Positions 1 to 8,214 of a stretch of 64,000 nt of DNA are shown here, piece after piece; positions within the stretch are counted from its first letter, which is position 1; each line of letters opens with the position of its first letter. The notes beneath the pieces were generated by a model. It had not been told where the DNA came from, searched no databases, and saw only the letters and a program-made list of their open reading frames with translations. Where the stretch lies: contig CANRIA010000004.1 in NCBI GenBank assembly GCA_947630555.1, positions 1-64,000 of the forward strand, read 5' to 3'. Both the position numbers and the translations under genes were made by a program. The DNA is from an uncultured Clostridia bacterium. GTDB taxonomy: Bacteria; Bacillota; Clostridia; Oscillospirales; Ruminococcaceae.

Positions 1-48
1 TAAGATATTTAATTGCTCTGCATCATTTACTGTTGCAATTCTTACCAT
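1..48 (-). CDS. Start of a GNAT-like acetyltransferase gene (cut by window edge)
   Basis: Only the first 16 codons are inside the window, reading M-V-R-I-A-T-V-N-D-A-E-Q-L-N-I-L on the minus strand. A TGAGGTG ribosome binding site lies five to seven bases upstream of the ATG, so a real start is likely. The opening, a short beta strand followed by an acidic N-D-A-E helix start, is typical of GNAT-family N-acetyltransferases. The family call rests on this short stretch only. The gene diverges from dusB. Confidence 0.45.
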   Translation of the reverse strand, partial: MVRIATVNDAEQLNIL

Positions 49-117
49 AATTACACCTCATCAAATTCCGATTTATTTTATTGTACCACAAACAGGCGTA
101 GTTTGTAAAGTGGGGTC

Positions 118-146
118 TGTACAAAAGCAAAAAAATGTGCTACAAT
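118..146 (+). promoter_or_regulatory. Probable sigma-A promoter of the dusB cluster
   Basis: TGTACA (118-123) and TACAAT (141-146) are separated by 17 bases, and the TACAAT lies about 20 bases before the dusB start. The -35 box is weak, the -10 is good. Confidence 0.45.
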
Positions 147-166
147 ATAAGCATGGTGATATTTGC

Positions 167-1156
167 ATGAAGAACATCGAAAACATATACATCGGCAACG
201 TAATTATAAAAAAGACTGCCGCGCTTGCACCTATGGCTTCGGTGGCGGACACGGTGTACAGAACGCTTTGCAAGGAGTACGGCGCGAGCTATCTGGTAAG
301 CGAGATGGTATCTGCAAAGGGTATGTGCTACGGTGACAGAAAGACCGATGAGCTTTGCACGATAACGCACTCCGAGCGCCCTATGGCGATACAGCTTTTT
401 GGAGAAGACCCCGAGTTTATCGGCAGGGCGGTGCAGATGCTGGGAAAATTTTCGCCCGATATTATAGACATAAACATGGGCTGCCCCGTGCCGAAGGTGG
501 TAAACAACGGCGGCGGCAGCGCACTTATGAAAACGCCCGAAACCGCCTTCGCAATTGCAAAAGCGGCTGTGGAAAATGCATCTTGCCCCGTTACAGCAAA
601 AATTCGCGCAGGCTGGGACGAGGAAAACATAAACGCCGTATATATAGCGCAGGGTCTTGAAGCGGCAGGCGTAAAGGCTGTTGCAGTGCACGGCAGAACG
701 CGAAAGCAGTTTTACAGCGGCGAGGCTGACTGGGGCATTATAAAGCAAGTCAAGAAAAGTGTGAAAATACCCGTGATAGGCAACGGCGACGTTAAAAACG
801 CGCTTGACTGCGAAAGAATGTACAGCGAAACTGGCTGCGACCTTGTTATGATAGGCAGGGCATCTTACGGCAGACCGTGGGTGTTTAAGCAGGTGGAGCA
901 TTATTTTGAAACGGGCGAAATTTTGCCTGAACCGCCTCTTGAAGAGCGCATGAGGGTCATGCTCAGGCACGCGAGAATGCTGTGTGATACCCTTGGCGAG
1001 GAGCACGGTATGAGGGAAGCTAGAAAGCACGTTATATGGTATGTAAAGGGGCTGCCCGACAGCGCTAAGATACGCGCTAGCTGCTCTAATCTTAACGAAT
1101 ACACAAAGCTGGAGCAGATTGCGGCAGAGGTAATAAAAAGGGGAGAAAGACGGTAA
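167..1156 (+). CDS. dusB: tRNA-dihydrouridine synthase
   Basis: FMN/NADPH-dependent enzyme that reduces uridines in the tRNA D-loop to dihydrouridine. The protein is about 329 aa, normal for the DusB/Nifr3 family. The N-terminal TIM barrel carries the family signature DINMGCPVPKVV, whose Cys is the general acid, and an SEMVSAKG segment. The FMN phosphate region is the downstream VHGRTRKQFY/GNGDV part. The ORF track opens at 110, but the ATG at 167 has GGTGAT seven bases upstream and is where family similarity begins, so I use it. It is the first gene of a tightly packed rightward cluster and rsmI starts 2 bp after its stop. DusB, rather than DusA/C, is the form usual in Firmicutes. Confidence 0.93.
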   Translation: MKNIENIYIGNVIIKKTAALAPMASVADTVYRTLCKEYGASYLVSEMVSAKGMCYGDRKTDELCTITHSERPMAIQLFGEDPEFIGRAVQMLGKFSPDIIDINMGCPVPKVVNNGGGSALMKTPETAFAIAKAAVENASCPVTAKIRAGWDEENINAVYIAQGLEAAGVKAVAVHGRTRKQFYSGEADWGIIKQVKKSVKIPVIGNGDVKNALDCERMYSETGCDLVMIGRASYGRPWVFKQVEHYFETGEILPEPPLEERMRVMLRHARMLCDTLGEEHGMREARKHVIWYVKGLPDSAKIRASCSNLNEYTKLEQIAAEVIKRGERR

Positions 1157-1158
1157 AA

Positions 1159-2001
1159 ATGGACAGCGAAAAGGCAAAGCTTTATATAGTCGGCACGCCG
1201 ATAGGCAACCTTGGCGACATTACATACCGTGCGGTGGAAACGCTTAAAGCGGTGGACTTTGTGTGCGCCGAGGACACTAGAGTTACGGCGAAGCTATTAA
1301 ATTTTCTGGAGATAAAAAAGCCGCTGGTCAGCCACCACGAGCATAACAAAAAGCCCAGCTGCGAGGCGGTCGCGAACAGGATAATTGCAGGCGAGAACTG
1401 TGCGCTTGTTACCGATGCAGGTATGCCGTGCATATCAGACCCGGGCGAAGAAATGGTGAAATACTGCGCTGATATGGGCATTGAAGTTGTGGTAGTGCCC
1501 GGCCCTAGCGCGGCGATTTCGGCTCTTGCTATAAGCGGACTTGACACCTCGCGATTTTCGTTTCAGGGGTTTTTGTCAATGAACAGACCCTCGCGGTTTG
1601 AACAGCTTGAAAACGCCGCGAACATTCCCGACACGCTTATTTTTTACGAAGCGCCGCACAAACTGAGGGCGACTCTTGACGATATGCTGAAATATTTCGG
1701 TGACAGAAAAATTTCTCTTTGCCGCGAGCTTACGAAAATTCACGAGCAGGTGATAAGAACTACGATAGCTAAGGCGGTGGAGCGTTATGAAAACGAACTG
1801 CCCAAAGGTGAGTATGTACTTATAATAGAGGGCTGCAAAGAAAGGGTGGCAGCCGAAACGCTGGAAGATGCAATAGCGCAGGCAAAAGCGCTTGTAGACA
1901 AAGGTATGAAAAAGGCAGATGCGGCTAAACATACCGCAAAAACAAGCGGCTTTTCTAAAAGCGAGATTTATGCCGCCCTGCTGGAGAATAGCGATGAGTG
2001 A
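1159..2001 (+). CDS. rsmI: 16S rRNA (cytidine1402-2'-O)-methyltransferase RsmI
   Basis: SAM-dependent enzyme that 2'-O-methylates C1402 of 16S rRNA in the decoding centre. The 280 aa length is normal. The N-terminal tetrapyrrole-methylase fold shows LYIVGTPIGNLGDIT, then AEDTRVTAKLL and a glycine-rich VVVPGPSAA loop characteristic of RsmI (YraL). The C-terminal 60 residues form the small helical domain ending in SKSEIYAAL. It lies 2 bp downstream of dusB, and rimI begins inside its last codons (8-bp overlap), so the three are probably co-translated. Confidence 0.95.
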   Translation: MDSEKAKLYIVGTPIGNLGDITYRAVETLKAVDFVCAEDTRVTAKLLNFLEIKKPLVSHHEHNKKPSCEAVANRIIAGENCALVTDAGMPCISDPGEEMVKYCADMGIEVVVVPGPSAAISALAISGLDTSRFSFQGFLSMNRPSRFEQLENAANIPDTLIFYEAPHKLRATLDDMLKYFGDRKISLCRELTKIHEQVIRTTIAKAVERYENELPKGEYVLIIEGCKERVAAETLEDAIAQAKALVDKGMKKADAAKHTAKTSGFSKSEIYAALLENSDE

Positions 2002-2452
2002 ATTTATAGTAAGAAAAATGACAGCCGATGACATACCGCAGGTGGCAGCTTTAGAAAAAGAGCTTTTCACTATGCCGTGGAGCGAGCAGGCTTTTGCAGA
2101 CGAGCTTAATAACAGCACGGCTTCGATAGTTGTTGCGCAGGCAGGCGGAGAGATAGTCGGTTTTGCTGATATGCGAGAGATAGTGGGCGAGTGCTATATA
2201 AACAACGTCGGCGTAAAGATGAGGCATCGCAGAAAGGGCATAGGCAGGGCGCTTATGCAGGCTCTTGAAGACAGCGCGACCGACGAGGCGGAGTTTATAA
2301 CTCTTGAAGTGCGGCAGAGCAATGAAGCGGCAATAAGGCTATACAAAAGCATGGGATATATAAAAGTTGGCACGCGCAGGGGCTTTTACGAGCAGCCCGC
2401 AGAAGATGCCGACCTTATGACAAAATTCTTAAAACGGGTAGTGATGAAATGA
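1994..2452 (+). CDS. rimI: Ribosomal protein N-acetyltransferase RimI
   Basis: GNAT acetyltransferase predicted to acetylate the N-terminal alanine of ribosomal protein S18. In many Firmicutes it is linked to the tsaBDE genes, as it is to tsaD here. The protein is 152 aa. The acetyl-CoA loop VKMRHRRKGIGRALM (R/Q-x-x-G-x-G/A type) and the LEVRQSNEAAIRLYKSMGY segment are classic RimI. The tracked ORF begins at 1919 inside rsmI. The ATG at 1994 starts M-S-E-F-I-V at the expected distance from the fold and is used here. It overlaps rsmI by 8 bp and tsaD by 4 bp (ATGA). Confidence 0.93.
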   Translation: MSEFIVRKMTADDIPQVAALEKELFTMPWSEQAFADELNNSTASIVVAQAGGEIVGFADMREIVGECYINNVGVKMRHRRKGIGRALMQALEDSATDEAEFITLEVRQSNEAAIRLYKSMGYIKVGTRRGFYEQPAEDADLMTKFLKRVVMK

Positions 2453-3468
2453 AGATACTTGCAATAGAAAGTTCTTGCGACGAGACCGCTTGCGCAGTGG
2501 TTGAGGACGGGCTTAATGTGCTTTCAAACGTTGTTGCAACGCAGATAGATGCGCACAGGCTGTATGGGGGCGTTGTGCCTGAGATAGCCTCGCGCATGCA
2601 CAGTGAGAGCATTTATGCCGTTGCGCAAAAGACTCTTGAAGATGCTAACTGTACAATTAAAGACACTGATGCAGTGGCGGTGACATATGCGCCTGGGCTT
2701 ATAGGTGCGCTGCTTGTCGGCATAAGTTTTGCAAAAGGGCTTGCCATGGCGGCAGGTAAACCGCTTATACCCGTTCACCACATAGCAGGGCACATAGCGG
2801 CGAATTATATCTCTCACCCTGATTTGAAGCCGCCCTACCTTTGCCTTGTCATAAGCGGCGGAAATACGAATATAGTTCATGTTGAGGACTACACAAAGTT
2901 TACCGTGTTGGGCAGAACGCGCGACGATGCGGCAGGGGAGGCTCTTGACAAGGCAGCGCGAATGATAGGTTTTGAATACCCCGGCGGAAAATATATAGAC
3001 GAAGCTGCAAAAAAAGGCGACCCGACAGCATATTCTTTCCCTCACCCGAAGGTGGCAGGCAGTGAGTTTGACTTTTCTTTTTCGGGGCTAAAAACTGCGG
3101 TGGTGAATCTCGTTCATAACGCACAGCAGCGCGGCGAGGAGCTTTCGCAGTGCGATATTGCGGCATCTTATCAAAAGACAGTGTGCGATATTCTTGTGCA
3201 GAAAACCATGCTTGCCGCTGACAGATACGGTTTTAAAAAGCTTTCGGTAGTGGGCGGCGTATCTGCAAACAGCGGCGTGAGAGCAGCTATGGAAAAAGCC
3301 TGCGGCGAGCGCGGTATAAAGCTGTATCTGCCGGAGATTAAATACTGCGGCGACAATGCCGCCATGATAGGCTGCCAGGCTTATTATGACTATCTTGCAG
3401 GCAGGCGCGCAGATGAGAGCTTAAATGGCATTGCAACTCTGCCGCTTGACAGCATTTATGGAGAGTAA
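2449..3468 (+). CDS. tsaD: tRNA N6-threonylcarbamoyladenosine transferase TsaD
   Basis: Transfers the threonylcarbamoyl group to A37 of ANN-decoding tRNAs, working with TsaB, TsaC and TsaE. The protein is 339 aa, usual for the family. The N-terminus MKILAIESSCDETACAV and the metal-binding HHIAGH motif (about residue 110) are present, as are the ASKH-fold ISGGNTNIVHV loop and the downstream VGGVSANS loop. It starts inside the rimI stop (ATGA), so coupling is likely. TsaB and TsaE genes are not in the window, although TsaB is often a neighbour. Confidence 0.97.
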   Translation: MKILAIESSCDETACAVVEDGLNVLSNVVATQIDAHRLYGGVVPEIASRMHSESIYAVAQKTLEDANCTIKDTDAVAVTYAPGLIGALLVGISFAKGLAMAAGKPLIPVHHIAGHIAANYISHPDLKPPYLCLVISGGNTNIVHVEDYTKFTVLGRTRDDAAGEALDKAARMIGFEYPGGKYIDEAAKKGDPTAYSFPHPKVAGSEFDFSFSGLKTAVVNLVHNAQQRGEELSQCDIAASYQKTVCDILVQKTMLAADRYGFKKLSVVGGVSANSGVRAAMEKACGERGIKLYLPEIKYCGDNAAMIGCQAYYDYLAGRRADESLNGIATLPLDSIYGE

Positions 3469-3472
3469 TAAA

Positions 3473-4510
3473 ATGGACAATATATCTTTGCTTGACAAGC
3501 TGGAAAAACAGCTTTTGGAAAAGGACGAGTTTGTATCTTTGATATCTTCACATACCGAAGAAGATGCGCAGTATGCGGCACAAAAGGCACGCGGCATTGC
3601 ACAAAGCATTTACGGCAGATCGGTGTATATCAGAGGTCTTATAGAAGTTTCAAACTACTGCAAAAATGACTGTTACTACTGTGGTATACGGCGGTCAAAC
3701 CTTAAATGCGAGCGCTACAGGCTTACAAAAGAAGATATTTTGGATTGCTGCGAGCACGGCAGTCAGCTTGGTCTGCACACGTTTGTTTTGCAGGGTGGGG
3801 AAGACCTTCACTACAGCTGCGGCGAGATATGCGACATTGTGAGCAGTATAAAAAAACTTCACCCCGACTGCTGCGTTACGCTTTCGATAGGTGAAAAAAG
3901 TTATGAGGAATACAAGGCGTACCGTGAGGCAGGTGCAGACAGGTATCTCTTGCGGCACGAAACGGCAAATGAATGGCACTACTCAAAGCTTCACCCACAA
4001 AGCATGAGCCTTAAAAACCGCATGAACTGCCTTTTGCAGCTGAAAGAACTGGGCTTTCAGACGGGCGCAGGAATGATGGTAGGCACGCCTTTTCAGACGG
4101 CTGAGCATTTAGCAGAGGATATGATATATCTTGGAACACTAAAGCCGCATATGGTGGGAATAGGCCCTTTCATACCGCACAAAGATACGCCGTTTGCAAA
4201 TGAAAAAAGCGGCAATGTTGACCTTACCGTGTTTTTGCTTTCTCTATCAAGAATTATGCTGCCGCACGCTCTTATACCTGCCACAACGGCTCTGGGAACG
4301 GCAAGCGGCACCGGCAGAGAGCGCGGTATACTGGCAGGTGCGAACGTTATAATGCCGAACCTGTCGCCTATGTCGGTAAGAAAAAAATATATGCTTTATG
4401 ACGGCAAAATTTCTACAGGCAGCGAAAGCGCAGATGCCCTTAAAGACCTTGCCAGCCGCATGGAAAGCATAGGCTATCACATAGACCTCTCACGCGGAGA
4501 CCATAAATAA
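3473..4510 (+). CDS. hydE: [FeFe]-hydrogenase H-cluster maturase HydE (radical SAM)
   Basis: Radical SAM enzyme acting with HydF and HydG to build the 2Fe subcluster of [FeFe] hydrogenase. At 345 aa it has normal length. The radical SAM CxxxCxxC motif is NYCKNDCYYCGIRRSN (Cys 63, 67, 70). HydE-type segments follow: FVLQGGED, TLSIGEKSYEEY, YLLRHETANEWHYSKLHP and IGPFIPHKDTPF. BioB- and PylB-like relatives share the fold, but these segments favour HydE. The track starts at 3425. The ATG at 3473 has GGAGAG upstream and gives the expected N-terminus. It begins 5 bp after tsaD. No hydF, hydG or hydrogenase gene is nearby. Confidence 0.9.
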   Translation: MDNISLLDKLEKQLLEKDEFVSLISSHTEEDAQYAAQKARGIAQSIYGRSVYIRGLIEVSNYCKNDCYYCGIRRSNLKCERYRLTKEDILDCCEHGSQLGLHTFVLQGGEDLHYSCGEICDIVSSIKKLHPDCCVTLSIGEKSYEEYKAYREAGADRYLLRHETANEWHYSKLHPQSMSLKNRMNCLLQLKELGFQTGAGMMVGTPFQTAEHLAEDMIYLGTLKPHMVGIGPFIPHKDTPFANEKSGNVDLTVFLLSLSRIMLPHALIPATTALGTASGTGRERGILAGANVIMPNLSPMSVRKKYMLYDGKISTGSESADALKDLASRMESIGYHIDLSRGDHK

Positions 4511-4515
4511 AAGCG

Positions 4516-4548
4516 ACCGCCCTGCATCAAAGCAGAGCGGTATTTTAT
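4516..4548. terminator. Bidirectional terminator between hydE and the TraB-like gene
   Basis: ACCGCCCTGC pairs with GCAGAGCGGT (one mismatch) around a 6-base loop, followed by ATTTTAT. It lies between two convergent genes and can serve both. Confidence 0.75.
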
Positions 4549-4561
4549 AGCTGTAAATTTA

Positions 4562-5635
4562 TCAGTCATACTGAATTTCTTCAACGGTGTAGCCTGCATC
4601 TTCAAGACCTTTGAGAATGCCCGTTTCGCCGTAAAAATGCGCCGCGCCGACAACGTAGAACACATTCTGTCCGCCGTCTATCATATCTTTGGCTTTTTCT
4701 ATCATGCCTGCGTTGCGGTCGTCGAGCAGCTGTTTGTTGTAGTTATCAATCATGGCTTGCAGCTCATCGCTTATCTCAATTTCAATGTCGTCAAACTCGT
4801 CTTCGGTCTCAATATACTCTTTCATGTCGCCTGCTTTCCAAAGCTCAAACGACTTTTTAAGTTCCTCGCACTGGTCTTCATAGTAGTAAACGTATGATTC
4901 CAGCATAAATTCGTTAAACTCGTCGGGCTGAGTATACAAAAGCTCATTTTGAAATTCCGCCGACTCTATCTCAATAATATCTTTGTTTTCTTCGTGAGCG
5001 GTGGTGAGCATCTGCATATCAAGTCCCTTGGTGCTGTCAAGACCTGCATTCATCATCATAGCCGATTCTATCAGAGATGACCACATGGTAACGTTGTACA
5101 TATCATACAGCGGAAAATACAGCCCCTCGTCGATAAGTATCTGTTTGGCAGATTCATAAAGGTCTGCATCTATGTGGTCTGCAATGGTGGTGCCGTCTTG
5201 GTATATCATGCTTTCCGCAAGCTCCATCTGCGAATCAAAGTCGCCCATATATGCGTAAATATCGCACTCTACTGCAAGGCTGTCACTGGCGTTGTAAGCA
5301 TCGGTTATCTCATTCGGCAGTGGATAACAGCTGTCGTCAAGCGCGTGCATTGAGCCTAAAAAGTAAACGGTGTTGCCCTTTTCGCCTTCTACCTTCCACA
5401 TGGCAGGGGTAATGTCTGCTTCATCTTCCGTCGGTTCTGGCTGAGAAGAGCTTTCAGTCGTAGTTTCAGCCTGAGATGAGCTTTCGAGAGCGGCAGTTGT
5501 AACGGTAGTTTCCGCTGCCGAAGAGCTGTCAGCCTGCGATGAAGATACTACAGAAGAATTGTCTTTGTCAGAGCAGCCTGCCGCGCACAGGCACATTGTC
5601 AGCGCCACGGCGGCGCATAATATTTTTTTGTACAT
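4562..5635 (-). CDS. TraB/GumN-family lipoprotein (TIKI-like)
   Basis: Predicted membrane-anchored extracytoplasmic protein of 357 aa. The N-terminus is a lipoprotein signal with lipobox LCAAGC, followed by a Ser/Thr/Glu-rich linker to about residue 75. The folded part holds the two GxxH motifs of the TraB/TIKI (GumN, COG3735) family: YFLGSMHALD near residue 92 and YVVGAAHFYGETGILKGL near the C-terminus. A conserved acidic residue is present in LAVECD. TIKI relatives are metal-dependent proteases, but the bacterial lipoproteins have no agreed substrate. The gene starts 21 bp after the ABC permease with an AAGGAAG ribosome binding site, so it is probably the third gene of that operon. Confidence 0.82.
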   Translation of the reverse strand: MYKKILCAAVALTMCLCAAGCSDKDNSSVVSSSQADSSSAAETTVTTAALESSSQAETTTESSSQPEPTEDEADITPAMWKVEGEKGNTVYFLGSMHALDDSCYPLPNEITDAYNASDSLAVECDIYAYMGDFDSQMELAESMIYQDGTTIADHIDADLYESAKQILIDEGLYFPLYDMYNVTMWSSLIESAMMMNAGLDSTKGLDMQMLTTAHEENKDIIEIESAEFQNELLYTQPDEFNEFMLESYVYYYEDQCEELKKSFELWKAGDMKEYIETEDEFDDIEIEISDELQAMIDNYNKQLLDDRNAGMIEKAKDMIDGGQNVFYVVGAAHFYGETGILKGLEDAGYTVEEIQYD

Positions 5636-5656
5636 TAAAATTGCTTCCTTTCAGAA

Positions 5657-6997
5657 TTATTGTTTAAAGCCGAACTTATTTTTCGCCTTTGCCTTGGCGT
5701 ATTTGCTTTTTCTTTCGCCGAAGTTTAAGTTCAGCGTGAATATTTTGTCTGATGTGAACATCTTCACAGCGCAGCCCATGCAGATTATAAGCAGCACAAG
5801 CTGATAGATCAGCCCTCCGAAATATGCTGGCATATCATGCAGTATAATGTTAGTCTGCGCCATAAATGTGTGGCTATACGGAATTGCATACAGTACCCAC
5901 TTGAATGGTCCGAGTGCGCTTATATCCGTAAACATAGAAATCATATAAGGTATCATTACCATGCCCATTATCGGCAGCAAAAGCGTTTGTGATGATTTCG
6001 CATCTTTTGCAAGCGCGCCCAGAATAAGCGATATTGCAAGCGTTATCAGGAGTGATAAGAACATCTGCGCCACGAGCATTATGTAACCGCCCATTGAAAG
6101 GTCAAGACCCAGCTGTGATACAACAGAGGAATCTATTGCGCCCGATATTGTGTCTGTCATGCCGCCCATCATGTCTTTAAAGCCTATCAGGAATGCCACA
6201 GCGTACAGAGCCGAAACTACAGATGCTGCCGTCATTTTTGCAAGCAGTACAGAAAGCCTGCTTATCGGCGCGGAGAGCAGCGTTTCAAGCGTTTTGTCTA
6301 TCTTCTCGGTAGCAACCGCGTTCATTATCATCTGCGAAGAATATATAATAAGCAGGAAGATAACTATCGGCACGAACATTGAAGACATCATAACGTATGC
6401 AGAAAGCATGGTAGCCGAAGCCTCAGCCTGCTTGTCGCCGACTATCGTGGTTTCTTTCAGCGCAACGGGGGCTTCAAGCATTAACATCTGCTCGGGTGTA
6501 ACGCCCATTTTTGTGTATACCACCGTCTTTACCGCGCTGTCTATAGCCGTTGTCGCCATCATCGAGCCGTCTTCCATATTGCCGGTAAGCGAAAGGCTCT
6601 CCAGCCGCGATACCATTTCAATATTAACGGGTTTAAGCTCTACACCTTCGCCCGAAGTTATAATATCCTGCATCTGCTTATCAAAGCCCTGCGGAATGAT
6701 TACAACGCTTGTAAGATCGAGGTCTTTGAGCTGTTTTACATAGTCATCGCCGGTAAGCTCAACTTCGTTTATTTCATAATCTGCGGCTTTCATAGCCTCA
6801 ATTATCGCGGCAGAAAACGTGCCTTTGTCCTGGTCGCAGATGTTTATCTTGCCCGTTTCTTCAGAGCTTTCTTCAATTTCGCTGTCCATAACAGAGCCCA
6901 GAGCCGTAAGACCGAAAACGCACAGCACCAGTATAACTATAGTAGTCGGGGTAAGAAGTTCTTTAAGCTCCTTCTTCAGAAGATACATGAATTTCAT
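5657..6997 (-). CDS. ABC-2 type exporter permease (NatB-like)
   Basis: Integral membrane permease of an ABC exporter, 446 aa. One N-terminal transmembrane helix (about residues 17-35, VIVILVLCVFGLTALG) is followed by an extracellular domain of about 150 residues. Five or six helices make up the C-terminal half, with the conserved cytoplasmic ATEKIDKTLETLLSAPISR segment of the ABC2_membrane_3 family. The charged tail is Lys-rich. The start ATG at 6997 has GGTGGTGAAGG before it and overlaps the ATPase gene by 35 bp, which indicates coupled translation. NatAB-type Na+ efflux or a peptide/antibiotic substrate are possible, and the sequence does not decide. Confidence 0.88.
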   Translation of the reverse strand: MKFMYLLKKELKELLTPTTIVILVLCVFGLTALGSVMDSEIEESSEETGKINICDQDKGTFSAAIIEAMKAADYEINEVELTGDDYVKQLKDLDLTSVVIIPQGFDKQMQDIITSGEGVELKPVNIEMVSRLESLSLTGNMEDGSMMATTAIDSAVKTVVYTKMGVTPEQMLMLEAPVALKETTIVGDKQAEASATMLSAYVMMSSMFVPIVIFLLIIYSSQMIMNAVATEKIDKTLETLLSAPISRLSVLLAKMTAASVVSALYAVAFLIGFKDMMGGMTDTISGAIDSSVVSQLGLDLSMGGYIMLVAQMFLSLLITLAISLILGALAKDAKSSQTLLLPIMGMVMIPYMISMFTDISALGPFKWVLYAIPYSHTFMAQTNIILHDMPAYFGGLIYQLVLLIICMGCAVKMFTSDKIFTLNLNFGERKSKYAKAKAKNKFGFKQ

Positions 6998-7751
6998 TAT
7001 CCTTCACCACCCTTTCAAATACTTGTTCTAAGTTATCAACGCCGTACTGTGCTTTAAGCTGCGCAGGTGTGCCAACATTGAGCAGATGACCGTTTGCTAT
7101 AATGCCCACCCTGTCGCTTACAAATTCAATTTCAAGCATATTGTGAGAACTCAGCAGGAATCCCATTTTGTAAGTTGCCGCAAGATCTCTTATCATGCGC
7201 CTTATCTCCAGCGCGTTAAGTATGTCAAGACCGCTGGTGGGCTCGTCAAGTATAGCAAGTTTTGGGTGCGACATTACCGCGCGTGACAAAAGCAGCTTTC
7301 TTATCATACCGCGCGAGTAGCTGCCTATCTTGTCTTCCAGCCTGTCGCCCAGACCGCACATATCAACAGCGCGTTTAACGTATTCATCGGCTGATTGTTT
7401 GTCGGGAGCGAATATGCCTGCCATAAATTTCAGATAGTTCATGCCGGTCATCGACTTGTAAGCGCCTGCCTCGTCCGGCAGATAAGTTATATTCTCCCTG
7501 ACCTTATTAGGCTCGGTAAGAATACTGTGCCCTGCAACCAGAGCATCGCCCTCGGTGGCTTTCAGAAGCGTGGCTATCATTCTGATAGTGGTAGTTTTGC
7601 CTGCGCCGTTTGGGCCTATCAGCGCAAACACCTCGCCTGCGCGTATGTCAAACGACACCTTTTCGCTTGCGTAAACGCCCTTTTTGTACTGCTTTGAAAG
7701 TCCGCGCACTTCCAGAACGTTTTCCTCATTCGGCGGATAAGCATCTGTCAT
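6963..7751 (-). CDS. ABC transporter ATP-binding protein (NatA-like)
   Basis: Cytoplasmic ATPase that powers the overlapping permease, 262 aa. Walker A is GPNGAGKTT, the signature is SYSRGMIRKLLL (divergent from LSGGQ, common in this exporter group) and Walker B is LAILDEPTSGLD with a downstream switch His in LSSHNM. The tracked ORF runs upstream to 7886 through repeat sequence. The ATG at 7751 preceded by GGAGGTATTAAC is the real start. It is the first gene of the ATPase-permease-TraB operon. Confidence 0.93.
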   Translation of the reverse strand: MTDAYPPNEENVLEVRGLSKQYKKGVYASEKVSFDIRAGEVFALIGPNGAGKTTTIRMIATLLKATEGDALVAGHSILTEPNKVRENITYLPDEAGAYKSMTGMNYLKFMAGIFAPDKQSADEYVKRAVDMCGLGDRLEDKIGSYSRGMIRKLLLSRAVMSHPKLAILDEPTSGLDILNALEIRRMIRDLAATYKMGFLLSSHNMLEIEFVSDRVGIIANGHLLNVGTPAQLKAQYGVDNLEQVFERVVKDNEIHVSSEEGA

Positions 7752-7795
7752 GTTAATACCTCCATTATAAAATTGTTGATAAATTATAGTTGCGC

Positions 7796-7841
7796 TATCA
7801 GAAGTTAGAAGTGAGAAGTTAGAAGTTAGAAGTAAGAAATG
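7796..7841 (+). repeat. Heptamer repeat array, left outer copy
   Basis: TATCAG, then five copies of a 7-mer close to AAGTTAG (AAGTTAG, AAGTGAG, AAGTTAG, AAGTTAG, AAGTAAG), then AAATG. An inverted copy with one repeat fewer is at 8172-8214. Confidence 0.85.
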
Positions 7842-7883
7842 TTTACTAAGGCTTTGCGACATTTTTTCATACCTGCGATTTAC

Positions 7884-7904
7884 CAAGAGGCAAGAAGCAA
7901 GAAC
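7884..7904 (+). repeat. Heptamer repeat, left inner copy (CAAGARG)
   Basis: Three 7-mers: CAAGAGG, CAAGAAG, CAAGAAC. The complementary array is at 8111-8132, and a diverged same-strand copy lies at 8038-8073 (GAAGCAAGAT...GAAGCAAGAT). Confidence 0.75.
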
Positions 7905-8037
7905 GCGCTAAACAGCCACCGCTCACCGCCACACTTTTCCACGCCCACTCACCCACATAATAGCACTTTCCCCTCACACCGCTGGAAGAATATACCGCCA
8001 GTGATTTCTCTTTTTAGATGGGTATGGGTTGGTTTTT

Positions 8038-8073
8038 AGAAGCAAGATAACGAGAAGAAAGAAGCAAGATGAG
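8038..8073 (+). repeat. Diverged heptamer repeat, middle copy
   Basis: AGAAGCAAGAT appears twice around an AACGAGAAGAA spacer. It has the same purine-rich composition as the flanking arrays but a less regular 7-bp period. Confidence 0.55.
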
Positions 8074-8110
8074 CGTTTTGAAAAATATGCACTAAACTGT
8101 AAAAAGCAAT

Positions 8111-8132
8111 TTCTTGCCTCTTGCTTCTATCT
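8111..8132 (-). repeat. Heptamer repeat, right inner copy
   Basis: TTCTTGC, CTCTTGC, TTCTATC. This is the reverse complement of the CAAGARG array at 7884-7904, so the two can pair. Confidence 0.75.
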
Positions 8133-8171
8133 AAAGTGCAGAAAAGACGGATTTGCACAAACGTTAGAAAG

Positions 8172-8214
8172 CATTTCTAACCTCTGACCTCTCACATCTA
8201 ACTTCTAACTGATA
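8172..8214 (-). repeat. Heptamer repeat array, right outer copy
   Basis: The reverse complement reads TATCAG-TTAG-AAGTTAG-ATGTGAG-AGGTCAG-AGGTTAG-AAATG, the same element as 7796-7841 with about four units. The ends match exactly and the middle varies by unit number. Confidence 0.85.

Noticed and set aside
140-1177. 345-aa minus-strand ORF opposite dusB
   Set aside because: Composition is rich in Cys, His and Arg with no domain, a typical shadow of a strongly supported gene.
7796-8214. Possible CRISPR array
   Set aside because: The period is 7 bp, with no 25-40-base repeat and spacer pattern and no cas gene nearby.
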